NCBI GenBank assembly: GCA_001780895.1
Contig: MFJJ01000019.1
Location: forward strand, 1 to 42,422
DNA from: Candidatus Gottesmanbacteria bacterium RIFCSPHIGHO2_01_FULL_46_14
GTDB lineage: Bacteria > Patescibacteriota > Microgenomatia > UBA10105 > UBA927
DNA length: 42,422 nucleotides
Direction of reading: 5' to 3'
Position numbers and translations under genes: made by a program. Within the stretch, counting starts at the first letter, position 1. Each line of letters opens with the position of its first letter. Positions 1-7,019 of the stretch are shown piece after piece. The notes under the pieces are model-generated. The model saw only the letters and a program-made list of their open reading frames with translations, searched no databases and had not been told where the DNA came from.

Positions 1-369
1 TATATTGGCTTGACACTTCTTAAAGTCGAATTCGTGCTCCCGCTTGCTATTATCGCGGGTATTCTGGAGATAGTTCCGACGATCGGTCCAATCATCTCAG
101 CCGTTCCGGCGGTGTTTGTTGCGCTTGCAACATCGCCATTTTTAGCACTCTCTGTTGTCGCGCTGTATTTTATCGTCCAACAGCTGGAAAATAACTTGAT
201 GGTTCCTATAGTTCTTTCCAAAAGCACTGGGCTTTCGCCGATTATTACGATTTTTTCCCTTATGCTAGGCGTTCGATTTTTGGGTATTACCGGGGCGATT
301 TTAGCCGTACCGATCGTATTAGTGCTTCAGGTAGTTATCGGAGCATTTCTCAACAAGCCTACAAAATGA
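1..369 (+). CDS. AI-2E family transporter, C-terminal part (5' end outside window)
   Basis: The reading frame is open from base 1 (Tyr-Ile-Gly-Leu...), so the gene starts upstream of the window and only about 122 C-terminal residues are visible. They are hydrophobic and hold the hallmark stretch of the AI-2E/PerM permease family (PF01594): a loop with EIVPTIGPIISAVPA, then a QQLENNLMVPIV motif, then GITGAILAVPI near the end. The family are polytopic inner-membrane proteins; some members export autoinducer-2-like molecules or act as Na+/H+ antiporters, so the substrate cannot be named. The stop lies directly against the 3' end of the RNase P RNA on the other strand. A TTG at 10 could be mistaken for a start, but the family alignment continues upstream of it. 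Confidence 0.9.
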   Translation, partial: YIGLTLLKVEFVLPLAIIAGILEIVPTIGPIISAVPAVFVALATSPFLALSVVALYFIVQQLENNLMVPIVLSKSTGLSPIITIFSLMLGVRFLGITGAILAVPIVLVLQVVIGAFLNKPTK

Positions 370-737
370 GCGCACATTGGAATCTCGTAAGCCAGATTCT
401 GTTTGGAAAACTCTCATTTCTCTGGTGCCCGTAAACTTCGACTCATCCCGAATGCGTGGTAATAGCGAGTCGTTCGCCGGTTGCAGCGGGTGGGATTGCC
501 AGCGTTTCATACACCTTCCATAGCCGTCAGGCTACAGGACGATGATCGTCTCTGTGGCTCTCTCATCCTGTCGTTTCAGGAATCGTTCCATTTCCTTTCG
601 GATTTGGACACCAGTCCCGATTTAATCGGGATCAGTGCTTGCGCACAGTCCCCTGCATTCTGCTGTCTGGACTTTCCTGAGGGATATCAAAGGCTTACGC
701 CTTCCATCCCCCCGAGAGTTCGGATTCCAATGTGCCC
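370..737 (-). ncRNA. rnpB: RNase P RNA (bacterial type A-like)
   Basis: This is the catalytic RNA of RNase P, which trims tRNA 5' leaders. Read on the minus strand, the 5' part holds the conserved CR-I segment CAGGAAAGTCCAGAC (about 669-684) and the 3' part holds the CR-V segment ACAGAATCTGGCTTAC (about 387-403). The ends form a perfect 13-bp P1 helix: GCACATTGGAATC at 735-723 pairs with its complement at 384-372. The length of about 368 nt fits. A consensus -10 box lies just upstream. Within the RNA, bases 615-631 form a near-perfect hairpin (TCCCGATTTAATCGGGA) resembling one in the aspS T-box. ORFs called across this interval are spurious. Ends are accurate to a few bases. Confidence 0.94.
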
Positions 738-741
738 TATA

Positions 742-747
742 ATTATA
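742..747 (-). promoter_or_regulatory. rnpB promoter, -10 box
   Basis: TATAAT on the minus strand, five to seven bases before the inferred RNA 5' end (GGGCACATTGG). The -35 region is not well conserved and falls inside the terminator hairpin of the upstream DUF5679 gene, so promoter and terminator overlap. Confidence 0.7.
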
Positions 748-751
748 CCAC

Positions 752-781
752 AAAATAACCCCGATGACTCAGGGTTATTTT
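752..781 (-). terminator. Rho-independent terminator after the DUF5679 gene
   Basis: Perfect 10-bp inverted repeat AAAATAACCC / GGGTTATTTT with a 10-base loop. It lies 23 bases after the DUF5679 stop codon and ends in a T-rich arm on the minus strand. The AT-rich outer arms make it usable in either direction. Confidence 0.7.
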
Positions 782-803
782 GTTTCATTTTCAATACCTG
801 ATG

Positions 804-944
804 TTAACCACCGATCTTAAACATTCCGGTACCACAGACGGGGCATTTGCCTTTGAGCGCCGGTTTACCGTTTTTCATCGTGATTTTTGTTGCATTTGGG
901 TCATCGCGCTTCGCTCTGCACTTTACGCAATACATAGTCGCCAT
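804..944 (-). CDS. DUF5679 small zinc-ribbon protein (46 aa)
   Basis: This 46-residue protein was found by reading the minus strand between rnpB and the next gene. It has two zinc-knuckle pairs, CVKC at residues 6-9 and CPVC at 34-37, separated by a short segment with a NGKPAL turn, and it ends in MFKIGG. This matches DUF5679, a small treble-clef-like protein widespread in CPR bacteria and other groups; its function is unknown, and nucleic-acid or ribosome binding is only a guess. The start is fixed by a near-perfect Shine-Dalgarno (AAAGGAGGTGA) 7-8 bases upstream. Such a strong SD is unusual in this window and suggests high translation. A terminator follows. Confidence 0.88.
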   Translation of the reverse strand: MATMYCVKCRAKRDDPNATKITMKNGKPALKGKCPVCGTGMFKIGG

Positions 945-969
945 AAATAAAATTCACCTCCTTTGAGTT

Positions 970-1191
970 TCACCGCAAGATTCCATACAACACAAGTTCT
1001 ACGGTGACTGCGATGAGGGAAAGAACAATCGTTTTTGTTAAGTCTCTTTGTACCGATGTGATATGGGAATAGGATGTCACATGTGTTTGGGGTTTAGTCT
1101 CATCGATACGGGATAATGAAGGGGGAATCTCTATGTGCGTTGCTCTGTGTGACGCCGCTAAGATTTTAGCTCGTTTCGTCTTTTTAGGCAT
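970..1191 (-). CDS. Small single-pass membrane protein, hypothetical (73 aa)
   Basis: Starting at the ATG at 1191 (MPKKTKRAKI...), this encodes a basic N-terminus, a polar linker, and one C-terminal transmembrane segment (residues about 54-72, TIVLSLIAVTVELVLYGIL). Similar short proteins with a lysine-rich start and C-terminal anchor are seen in CPR genomes, but I know no function. It lies just upstream of the DUF5679 gene on the same strand (26-base gap), so the two may be co-transcribed. An upstream GTG at 1215 is in frame, but it lies upstream of the predicted -10 box and cannot be the start if that promoter is right. Confidence 0.7.
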   Translation of the reverse strand: MPKKTKRAKILAASHRATHIEIPPSLSRIDETKPQTHVTSYSHITSVQRDLTKTIVLSLIAVTVELVLYGILR

Positions 1192-1201
1192 TGTGCGCTT
1201 G

Positions 1202-1231
1202 AGCGTAGCACGCACCGGGCTTCCTTGTCAA
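1202..1231 (-). promoter_or_regulatory. Promoter for the 73-aa membrane protein (TTGACA-N18-TACGCT)
   Basis: Minus-strand TTGACA at 1231-1226, an 18-base spacer, and TACGCT at 1207-1202. The ATG follows 10 bases after the -10, so the mRNA leader would be only a few bases. Confidence 0.65.
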
Positions 1232-1260
1232 CCTCGTTTAGCTTCGGGATTTTGGGAGCA

Positions 1261-1290
1261 TTGACATTTGCTGAAAAAGGATCGTAACAT
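1261..1290 (+). promoter_or_regulatory. Promoter for the DUF4446 gene (TTGACA-N18-TAACAT)
   Basis: TTGACA at 1261-1266 and TAACAT at 1285-1290. The ATG at 1302 is 11 bases after the -10, giving a leader of roughly five bases. This promoter diverges from the one at 1202-1231. Confidence 0.6.
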
Positions 1291-1301
1291 GGATAGTATT
1301 G

Positions 1302-1766
1302 ATGGGAAGTGGTTTTGGATTGATCGGGTGGGGAAGCATTTTTGTATGGCTTATCATACTGAGCATTGTCATAGCTCGCATGCTTTCTCATTACAATCGA
1401 TTAACCCGTGGAGTGACGTCGACTGGACTGCGGGACGTGCTTGAGTCACTCATGAAGAGTCAACAAGCTGCGCAGTCTCGTTTTCGTTCGATAGATGAAG
1501 CAGTTAAGCTTCTCAATCAGGACGGAGCACTTCACATACAGCGTATTGGTATTGTTCGGTTCAATCCGTTTTCCGATACTGGTGGCGCGCAAAGTTTTTC
1601 GCTTGCCATCGTCGACAGTAAAGACAACGGTATCGTGATGACCTCGCTCTATGCGAGAAATGGTAATAGATGGTATGTTAAAGAGATCGTATCGGGGAAA
1701 GGCAATGGCGTAGAATTATCTCATGAAGAGGAATCAGCAATTAAACATGCACGCATAAAACAATGA
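1302..1766 (+). CDS. DUF4446 family membrane-anchored protein
   Basis: 154 residues: a glycine-rich start, one transmembrane helix (about residues 7-27), a short basic stretch, a helical region (35-70), then the globular DUF4446 core. The core is recognised by IGIVRFNPFSDTGGAQSFSLAIVD followed by NGIVMTSLYARNGNRWYVK. The family (PF14584) is found in Firmicutes and CPR bacteria; its function is not established. I choose ATG at 1302 over the in-frame TTG at 1299 because it sits better after the predicted transcription start. The next gene begins within its stop codon (4-base overlap), so both are probably translated from one mRNA. Confidence 0.85.
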   Translation: MGSGFGLIGWGSIFVWLIILSIVIARMLSHYNRLTRGVTSTGLRDVLESLMKSQQAAQSRFRSIDEAVKLLNQDGALHIQRIGIVRFNPFSDTGGAQSFSLAIVDSKDNGIVMTSLYARNGNRWYVKEIVSGKGNGVELSHEEESAIKHARIKQ

Positions 1767-2935
1767 AAAAAAATCGACAACAAATGATTATGACAGGCCT
1801 CATAGGGCTTGCGTTATTTTTGATTGCAACAGGGTTATCGTTTGCGTTGTTTTCATTCTTTGGCAAAGCCCGTGGTCTTTCATCGCTTTCTCCGCTAGGT
1901 CAACAGGATCATTTTGTGGTTGATCCCAGTCTCCCCAAAACAGAAGCCTGTCCTCTTAATGGGCAGTTATTTACAAAACCGGAAAAAGAACTCTGGGCGA
2001 AACGCAGGCCGCTTGCCGTCATGGTTGAAAACCACGCCGAAGCGCGACCACAATCAGGACTTTCTCATGCCGACGTTGTCTATGAGGCCGTTGCGGAAGG
2101 CGGAATTACGAGATTTATGGGTGTTTTTTACTGCGGTGCGGCAGAACCGGTGACTCTTGCACCGGTGCGAAGCGCGCGAACGTATTTCCTTCCCTGGGTG
2201 CTTGAGTACGACGCACTCTACAATCACGTCGGAGGAGCGGGCCGTTGCAATGACACAACCGTTGATGAACGGGCTAAGGCGCTTTGTCAGATAGAGGAAT
2301 GGGGAATTAGGGATATGGATCAATTTGGTATTGGATTTCCCACATGTTATCGTAACTATGACCGTTTAGATCACCCCGTAGCGACGGAACACACCATGGT
2401 GTGTTTCACGGATAAACTTTGGAAATTAGCAGCCGAGAGGGGATGGACAAATGTTGATTCAAAAGGAGTCGCATGGGATAAATCGTTTGAACCCTGGATG
2501 TTTAAAGATGACGCAACGGCGGGAGACAGAGGAGCCTCGTCATCGGCTTCGTTTGTGGCGTGGGATGGGTATGAGAAAGAATATGGCGTCCGGTGGGATT
2601 ATGATCCGAGTATCAACAGCTACAAACGGAATAACGGAGGCGCCCCGCATATGGATCTTGAAAATCAACAGCAGCTCACCGCTAAAGTCGTTGTCGTGCT
2701 TTTTGTTAAAGAAATTGGTCCTGTAGACAGTCACGCACATTTGCTTTATAACGATGTGGGAAGCGGAAACGGGCAAATTTGGCAAGACGGCAAGACGATC
2801 AAGATAACGTGGAAGAAACCGGTGCGAACCAGCCGGACGAAGTTTTACGACGCGGCCGGTCGCGAGGTACAATTAAATCGTGGACAAATTTGGATTGAGA
2901 TGTTACCGATCGGCACTTCTGTTTCAACTCAGTAG
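1763..2935 (+). CDS. DUF3048 (YerB-like) envelope protein
   Basis: 390 residues with an N-terminal hydrophobic signal/anchor segment (about 8-32) that puts the rest outside the membrane. The first DUF3048 domain is clear: RPLAVMVENHAEARPQSGL, ADVVYEAVAEGGITRFM, and PVRSARTYFLPWVLEYDALYNHVGGA at residues about 80-160. The C-terminal half (about 265-385) matches the second domain of YerB proteins, with TAKVVVVLFV and KTIKITWKKPVRTSRTKFYDAAGREVQLNRGQIWIEMLP. No lipobox Cys is obvious at the signal, unlike Bacillus YerB. Function is unknown; a role in envelope stress or wall maintenance is often assumed. It overlaps the DUF4446 gene by 4 bases. Confidence 0.88.
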   Translation: MKKNRQQMIMTGLIGLALFLIATGLSFALFSFFGKARGLSSLSPLGQQDHFVVDPSLPKTEACPLNGQLFTKPEKELWAKRRPLAVMVENHAEARPQSGLSHADVVYEAVAEGGITRFMGVFYCGAAEPVTLAPVRSARTYFLPWVLEYDALYNHVGGAGRCNDTTVDERAKALCQIEEWGIRDMDQFGIGFPTCYRNYDRLDHPVATEHTMVCFTDKLWKLAAERGWTNVDSKGVAWDKSFEPWMFKDDATAGDRGASSSASFVAWDGYEKEYGVRWDYDPSINSYKRNNGGAPHMDLENQQQLTAKVVVVLFVKEIGPVDSHAHLLYNDVGSGNGQIWQDGKTIKITWKKPVRTSRTKFYDAAGREVQLNRGQIWIEMLPIGTSVSTQ

Positions 2936-2961
2936 TCCCTGCCCAGCAATGGAGGACGTAC

Positions 2962-3543
2962 ATGCTTGAGGATATTATTATCTCTCGGGTCAGGGTAAAA
3001 ATATTACAGTTATTTTTGACCCACCCCGGAACAATATTTCATGTCCGCGATATGGTGCGGAGGGTTGACGAAGAAATAAACGCTGTTCGTCGAGAACTCT
3101 CCCACATGGAAAAAGCGGGCATGGTGAGTAAGGAGGCGAGAGCCAACCGTCTTTTCTACATGTTCCGCAAGGATTACCCCCTCTACTATGAGCTTCTCGG
3201 ATTAATCGGAAAAACCACCGGATTAGGACTCGATTTTCTCAAGAATCGGGCAAAACTCGGAAAGGTAAAATTTGTCATGATATCAGGCAGGTACGTGCGG
3301 GGATTGCCCAACAAGTCGAGCACCAATGTCGATCTTTTGGTCGTGGGAACCGTCGTTCTTCCTGAACTTGCCCAGCTCGTTAAGCTCGAGGAGGGAAGGC
3401 GCGGTCGCGAGATGAATTACACGGTTATGACCGAAGAGGAATTCACGTTCCGTAAACGCCGTAACGACCCGTTTGTAAAGGAAATTCTTTCCCAATCCAA
3501 GATTATGGTGATTGGTGATGAAGAAGACCTCGTTGCGGTATAA
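2962..3543 (+). CDS. Winged-helix regulator with nucleotidyltransferase-like C-terminal domain
   Basis: 193 residues. The N-terminal 75 form an ArsR/MarR-like winged helix (VRVKILQLFLTHPGTIFHVRDMVRR, then VRRELSHMEKAGMVSKEARANRLFYMF). The C-terminal half resembles a minimal nucleotidyltransferase fold (VKFVMISGRYVRG...NVDLLVVG). The usual catalytic GSxxRG/DxD pattern is weakened to SGRYVRG with a single D in DLLV, so catalysis is doubtful and a ligand-binding or structural role is possible. The start is supported by TGGAGGA 9-12 bases upstream. It lies between the DUF3048 gene and secD. Its stop codon TAA overlaps a consensus -10 box for secD. Confidence 0.75.
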   Translation: MLEDIIISRVRVKILQLFLTHPGTIFHVRDMVRRVDEEINAVRRELSHMEKAGMVSKEARANRLFYMFRKDYPLYYELLGLIGKTTGLGLDFLKNRAKLGKVKFVMISGRYVRGLPNKSSTNVDLLVVGTVVLPELAQLVKLEEGRRGREMNYTVMTEEEFTFRKRRNDPFVKEILSQSKIMVIGDEEDLVAV

Positions 3544-3544
3544 T
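3539..3544 (+). promoter_or_regulatory. -10 box for secD overlapping the upstream stop codon
   Basis: TATAAT in the context GCGGTATAATC, formed by the last codons and TAA stop of the preceding gene; ATG follows after 8 bases. No good -35 was seen. The same GCGGTATAAT arrangement recurs at the end of sufD (31919-31927). Confidence 0.55.
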
Positions 3545-3552
3545 CAAACTCC

Positions 3553-4836
3553 ATGTTTAAAAATCCCAAACGAGTTTTTTTGCTCCTGGTGTTATTGACT
3601 GCGTTTCTCGTGAGTATTGATATACCCAACACGCTTCCGTTTTTCGGGTCGCTGAAGACAAGACTGGGGCTTGATCTATCGGGAGGATCGCGCGTTGTGT
3701 TATCTGCGGATATGACCAATATAGCAGAATCCGAGCGGGTATCTGCGCTCGAGTCCGCGCGGGAAGTTATTGATCGCCGTATTAATTTTTTTGGCGTAAG
3801 CGAACCCAATGTCCAGACCGCGCGGTCCGGGCAAGATTACCGGATTATCGTGGAAATGCCGGGCGTTACCAATACACAAGAGGCAATTGCCACGATTGGT
3901 CAAACGGCACGCTTAGACTTCCGTGAGTTTACCCAAGTGCCCCAAGCGAGCGGAGCAGCATTGACCATTCCGACTTTGGAAACGACCAAGAGCGTCGGTA
4001 TTTCAGGGAGTGATTTAAAAAAAGCAACACTTGCGTTTAGCTCGCAAACCGGGGAACCGGAGGTAGCGATAGAATTTACCGCGAAAGGTGCTACGACGTT
4101 TGCCGATGTAACGACTCGACTTGTAGGTCGGCCACTGGCTATATTCTTAGATGATTTTCCGGTTACCTGGCCAACGGTCAAAACTGCCATCATGGATGGT
4201 CAGGCGGTTATTTCCGGAGGGTTTAAGCAAGAGCAATCTCGTCAATTAGCTATCCAACTCAATGCCGGCGCGCTCCCGGTTCCGGTTGCTGTCATCGAAC
4301 AACGCGCCGTGGGTGCCACCCTAGGGGCTGATTCAGTGGCAAAAAGTATTCAGGCGGGGGTGATCGGACTCTCTATCGTTGCTGTTTTTATGATTGCCAA
4401 ATACGGCAGGCTGGGAATATTAGCTGATAGTGCGCTTGTGCTGTATGGACTCTTAACGCTTGCCCTCTATCGCCTTATTCCGGTAACATTGACGCTCCCG
4501 GGTATCACCGGATTTCTTTTATCTATAGGTATGGCTGTTGATAGTAATATTTTAATCTTTGAACGGTTTGGGGAGGAGAAGCGGTCCGGAAAACCTTGGT
4601 ACATCGCCATCGAAAGCGCCTTTGGCAAAGCCTGGGATAGTATTCGTGATGCAAATGTGACGACGATTCTTACCTGTATCGTTCTCTATAATCCCGGCAA
4701 CTGGCAATTCCTTCCTACTTCCGGTCTCGTTCGTGGGTTTGCGTTGACCCTGCTGTTGGGGGTGCTCATAAGTTTATTTACCGGTATCGTCGTCACTCGG
4801 ACGCTGATTCGCGTATTGTATAAAGAAAAATCATGA
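3553..4836 (+). CDS. secD: Protein translocase subunit SecD
   Basis: SecD works with SecF as an RND-type accessory of the Sec translocon, using proton-motive force to pull exported proteins across the membrane. There is an N-terminal transmembrane helix (residues 6-27), then the periplasmic P1 signature GLDLSGGSRVVL, ARSGQDYRIIVEMPGV and GQTARLDFRE. Five hydrophobic segments follow from about residue 265. The conserved region GITGFLLSIGMAVDSNILIFERFGEE carries the Asp used in the proton relay. At 427 residues it is shorter than Escherichia coli SecD (615), mainly in the periplasmic part, as in other CPR and Firmicute SecDs. It overlaps secF by 4 bases. A -10 box lies 8 bases before the ATG. 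Confidence 0.97.
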   Translation: MFKNPKRVFLLLVLLTAFLVSIDIPNTLPFFGSLKTRLGLDLSGGSRVVLSADMTNIAESERVSALESAREVIDRRINFFGVSEPNVQTARSGQDYRIIVEMPGVTNTQEAIATIGQTARLDFREFTQVPQASGAALTIPTLETTKSVGISGSDLKKATLAFSSQTGEPEVAIEFTAKGATTFADVTTRLVGRPLAIFLDDFPVTWPTVKTAIMDGQAVISGGFKQEQSRQLAIQLNAGALPVPVAVIEQRAVGATLGADSVAKSIQAGVIGLSIVAVFMIAKYGRLGILADSALVLYGLLTLALYRLIPVTLTLPGITGFLLSIGMAVDSNILIFERFGEEKRSGKPWYIAIESAFGKAWDSIRDANVTTILTCIVLYNPGNWQFLPTSGLVRGFALTLLLGVLISLFTGIVVTRTLIRVLYKEKS

Positions 4837-5711
4837 TACATTTTTCTAAATATATCTGGTTGTATGTTCTTATTTCGGCGTTCGTCCTCGTGCCGGGTAT
4901 CATGTCACTCGTGTTGTTTGGTTTGCGACCATCGATCGATTTTACTGGCGGTACGTTGTTGGAAGTGACCTCAAGTGCCGATGTCACCGCTCCGGCGATC
5001 GAATCGATTGCTCGGTCGCAGAAACTCGAAGTCGTTGATGCGCGACAGGACCAATCAATACTCGTCCGTATGAAACCGGCTCCTCCGGAGAACGTCACGC
5101 GTTTTGAAAAAGACGTGCGTGTGCTCGCCTCAGACTCGGCGACCATTTTGCGGATGGAGAGTGTCGGTCCGGTGCTTGGGAATGAACTGTTGATCAAAGC
5201 CGGGATTGCGTCCGGTATTGCAATTTTGGGGATTCTATTGTTTGTTGCGTACACATTTCGAAATGTGACGTTTGGGATATCTGCTGTTGTTGCGCTCATT
5301 CACGATGTGCTTGTGGTATTTGGGTCTTTTTCACTGCTTGGGCATTTTTGGGGGATTGAAGTCGATACCTTGTTTGTCACGGCATTTTTAACGACCATGA
5401 GTTTTTCTGTCCACGATACGATTGTGGTCTTTGACAGAATTCGGGAATATGAAAAGCGTGGTGAACGGCTTACCTTTAGCGAGCGCTGTGATCTTGCTCT
5501 TACCGAAACAATGGGTCGATCCGTGACCAATTCTCTTACCATTTGTTTCATGTTGCTTGCCCTGGTCCTTTTGGGAGGAGAAACAATTCGATGGTTTGCC
5601 GTGGCACTCCTCATCGGAACAATATCCGGAACCTACTCTTCGCCATTTGTCGCAACGCCGGTACTTATCTTTTTAAGCTCTTTCAAACGAAGCAAAAGCG
5701 GCTCTCGTTGA
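4833..5711 (+). CDS. secF: Protein translocase subunit SecF
   Basis: 292 residues with an N-terminal transmembrane helix (about 8-31), the SecF opening motif RPSIDFTGGTLLEV, a short periplasmic domain to about 110, and five further membrane segments. VALIHDVLVVFGSFSLLG and TTMSFSVHDTIVVFDRIREY are the family signatures; the conserved Asp residues lie in the intramembrane proton path. It is translationally coupled to secD by ATGA overlap. Its last 79 bases are overlapped by the 3' end of cca on the opposite strand, so the two transcripts converge through each other's coding sequence. Confidence 0.97.
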   Translation: MIHFSKYIWLYVLISAFVLVPGIMSLVLFGLRPSIDFTGGTLLEVTSSADVTAPAIESIARSQKLEVVDARQDQSILVRMKPAPPENVTRFEKDVRVLASDSATILRMESVGPVLGNELLIKAGIASGIAILGILLFVAYTFRNVTFGISAVVALIHDVLVVFGSFSLLGHFWGIEVDTLFVTAFLTTMSFSVHDTIVVFDRIREYEKRGERLTFSERCDLALTETMGRSVTNSLTICFMLLALVLLGGETIRWFAVALLIGTISGTYSSPFVATPVLIFLSSFKRSKSGSR

Positions 5712-6997
5712 TTGGGAAGGGAGCCTTGTTCGACTTCGGAAAATAACTGATCTAAAATTTTTCCCACAAGCGGTCCTGGTTGGATAGAAAATTCCTTCAT
5801 TACATCATTTCCATCGACCTTGAGATCGCTTACCGTAAACGGCTGTTTTTGTACTTCGATTAACCGTTTTTTATACAGTTCAAGTCTCCAGGATGTTTCC
5901 CGTGCGCCTCCGCCCAAGCGGTCTCCGATTCGAAGAGCGAGCATATCATCAAGATTATCTTTGCCGACTCTGCGTATAAAACGCCGGATTGCCGAATCGG
6001 TTTGCCGTTCATCAACGCTAAATTGATGCCATCGGACGAGGGTTACGAGTTTTTCTGATTGTTTTTTCGAAAGTCGCAGTCGATCGGCAACAGCTCGTGT
6101 AAGCTTCGTACCGACAACTTCATGATTGTAAAACGTTATAGTTCCCGATTCATCAACGCGATACGTTGCGGGTTTGCCGATGTCATGGAGAAGTGTCGCC
6201 AGTCGCGTGATTGGATCAGTTGACGGGCAGTGTTTGAGACTCATGACCAAGTGGGTTCCGACGTCAAAGACATGATGCCGCTTCGGACTCTTTTGTTGTG
6301 TTGTAAAGGAAAGGTCAACTTCCGGGAGGATAATGAAAAGAAGCCCGCTTTGTTTCAACAGCAAAATCCCATCGGCTGCAAAGGAGGCTCCCATTATCCG
6401 TAGGAGTTCATCGCGAATTCTTTCTGCAGAAATTTTTGTGAGCGACTGGGTCTGCTCGGAAATGGCAGTAAGCGTGGGCGGGTCAATTATGAATCCGAGT
6501 TCTGTAGCGATTCGGACTGCACGCATCATGCGGAGGGCATCTTCAGCAAATCGTTCTGACGGATTGCCAACAGCCCGGACAAGTTTTTTTTGAATATCGC
6601 CTTGTCCGCCGTAGGGATCAATCAGTGTTTGTCCGTCAAAAGCAATCGCATTTATGGTAAAGTCCCGCCGTGCCAGATCATCCTCGATCGTTTTTCCCCA
6701 TTGGATTTGGTCAGGGTGCCGGTGGTCTGTATATCCTAATTCAGCCCGGTACGTCGTTATTTCATAAATATCATCAGGAACTTTTACTCCTACTGTTCCG
6801 AACTGATTATCATAAAAACTATCCGGGAACAGTGTTACGATGTCTTCCGGTTTTGCGTTTGTCGTAAAATCCCAACCCTTCGTCGGTCGGTTCATGAGGA
6901 GGTCGCGCACTGATCCGCCGACAGCATATGCTTCAAAACCGGCAATTTTGAGCGTATCAATAATCTTTTTGGCTTGGGTGGGAAGGGTAATCATCAT
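5633..6997 (-). CDS. cca: CCA-adding tRNA nucleotidyltransferase / poly(A) polymerase family
   Basis: 454 residues from the ATG at 6997. The N-terminal nucleotidyltransferase domain has GGSVRDLL at residues 27-34, YEITTYRAE, and the RRDFTINAIAFDG motif near 120. A helical RNA-binding region and an HD domain (LLHDIGKP at about 270-277, with later HNHEVVG-type residues) follow. The family adds CCA to tRNA 3' ends; the tRNA-Gln gene in this window lacks an encoded CCA. Oddly, the first Asp of the metal-binding DxD is Gly here (KGWDFTT, about 40-46). A 26-residue upstream extension in frame is rejected because it crosses the promoter region shared with recJ. It overlaps secF by 79 bases tail to tail. 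Confidence 0.93.
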   Translation of the reverse strand: MMITLPTQAKKIIDTLKIAGFEAYAVGGSVRDLLMNRPTKGWDFTTNAKPEDIVTLFPDSFYDNQFGTVGVKVPDDIYEITTYRAELGYTDHRHPDQIQWGKTIEDDLARRDFTINAIAFDGQTLIDPYGGQGDIQKKLVRAVGNPSERFAEDALRMMRAVRIATELGFIIDPPTLTAISEQTQSLTKISAERIRDELLRIMGASFAADGILLLKQSGLLFIILPEVDLSFTTQQKSPKRHHVFDVGTHLVMSLKHCPSTDPITRLATLLHDIGKPATYRVDESGTITFYNHEVVGTKLTRAVADRLRLSKKQSEKLVTLVRWHQFSVDERQTDSAIRRFIRRVGKDNLDDMLALRIGDRLGGGARETSWRLELYKKRLIEVQKQPFTVSDLKVDGNDVMKEFSIQPGPLVGKILDQLFSEVEQGSLPNQREPLLLRLKELKKISTGVATNGEE

Positions 6998-7000
6998 GCC

Positions 7001-7012
7001 TATGATATCATA
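7001..7012. promoter_or_regulatory. Palindromic shared -10 element between cca and recJ
   Basis: TATGATATCATA is a perfect 12-bp palindrome, so a TATGAT -10 hexamer is read in both directions. The cca ATG lies 9 bases beyond on one side; the recJ ATG lies 7-13 bases beyond on the other. A minus-strand TTAACC (7035-7030), 17 bases away, is a plausible -35 for cca and lies inside recJ. No convincing -35 was found for recJ. Confidence 0.6.
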
Positions 7013-7019
7013 AGGATCA

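Noticed and set aside
481..801. 106-codon plus-strand ORF
   Set aside because: It lies across the RNase P RNA gene and its terminator; no family resemblance.
4793..5299. 168-codon minus-strand ORF inside secF
   Set aside because: Antisense shadow; secF motifs are conserved on the plus strand.
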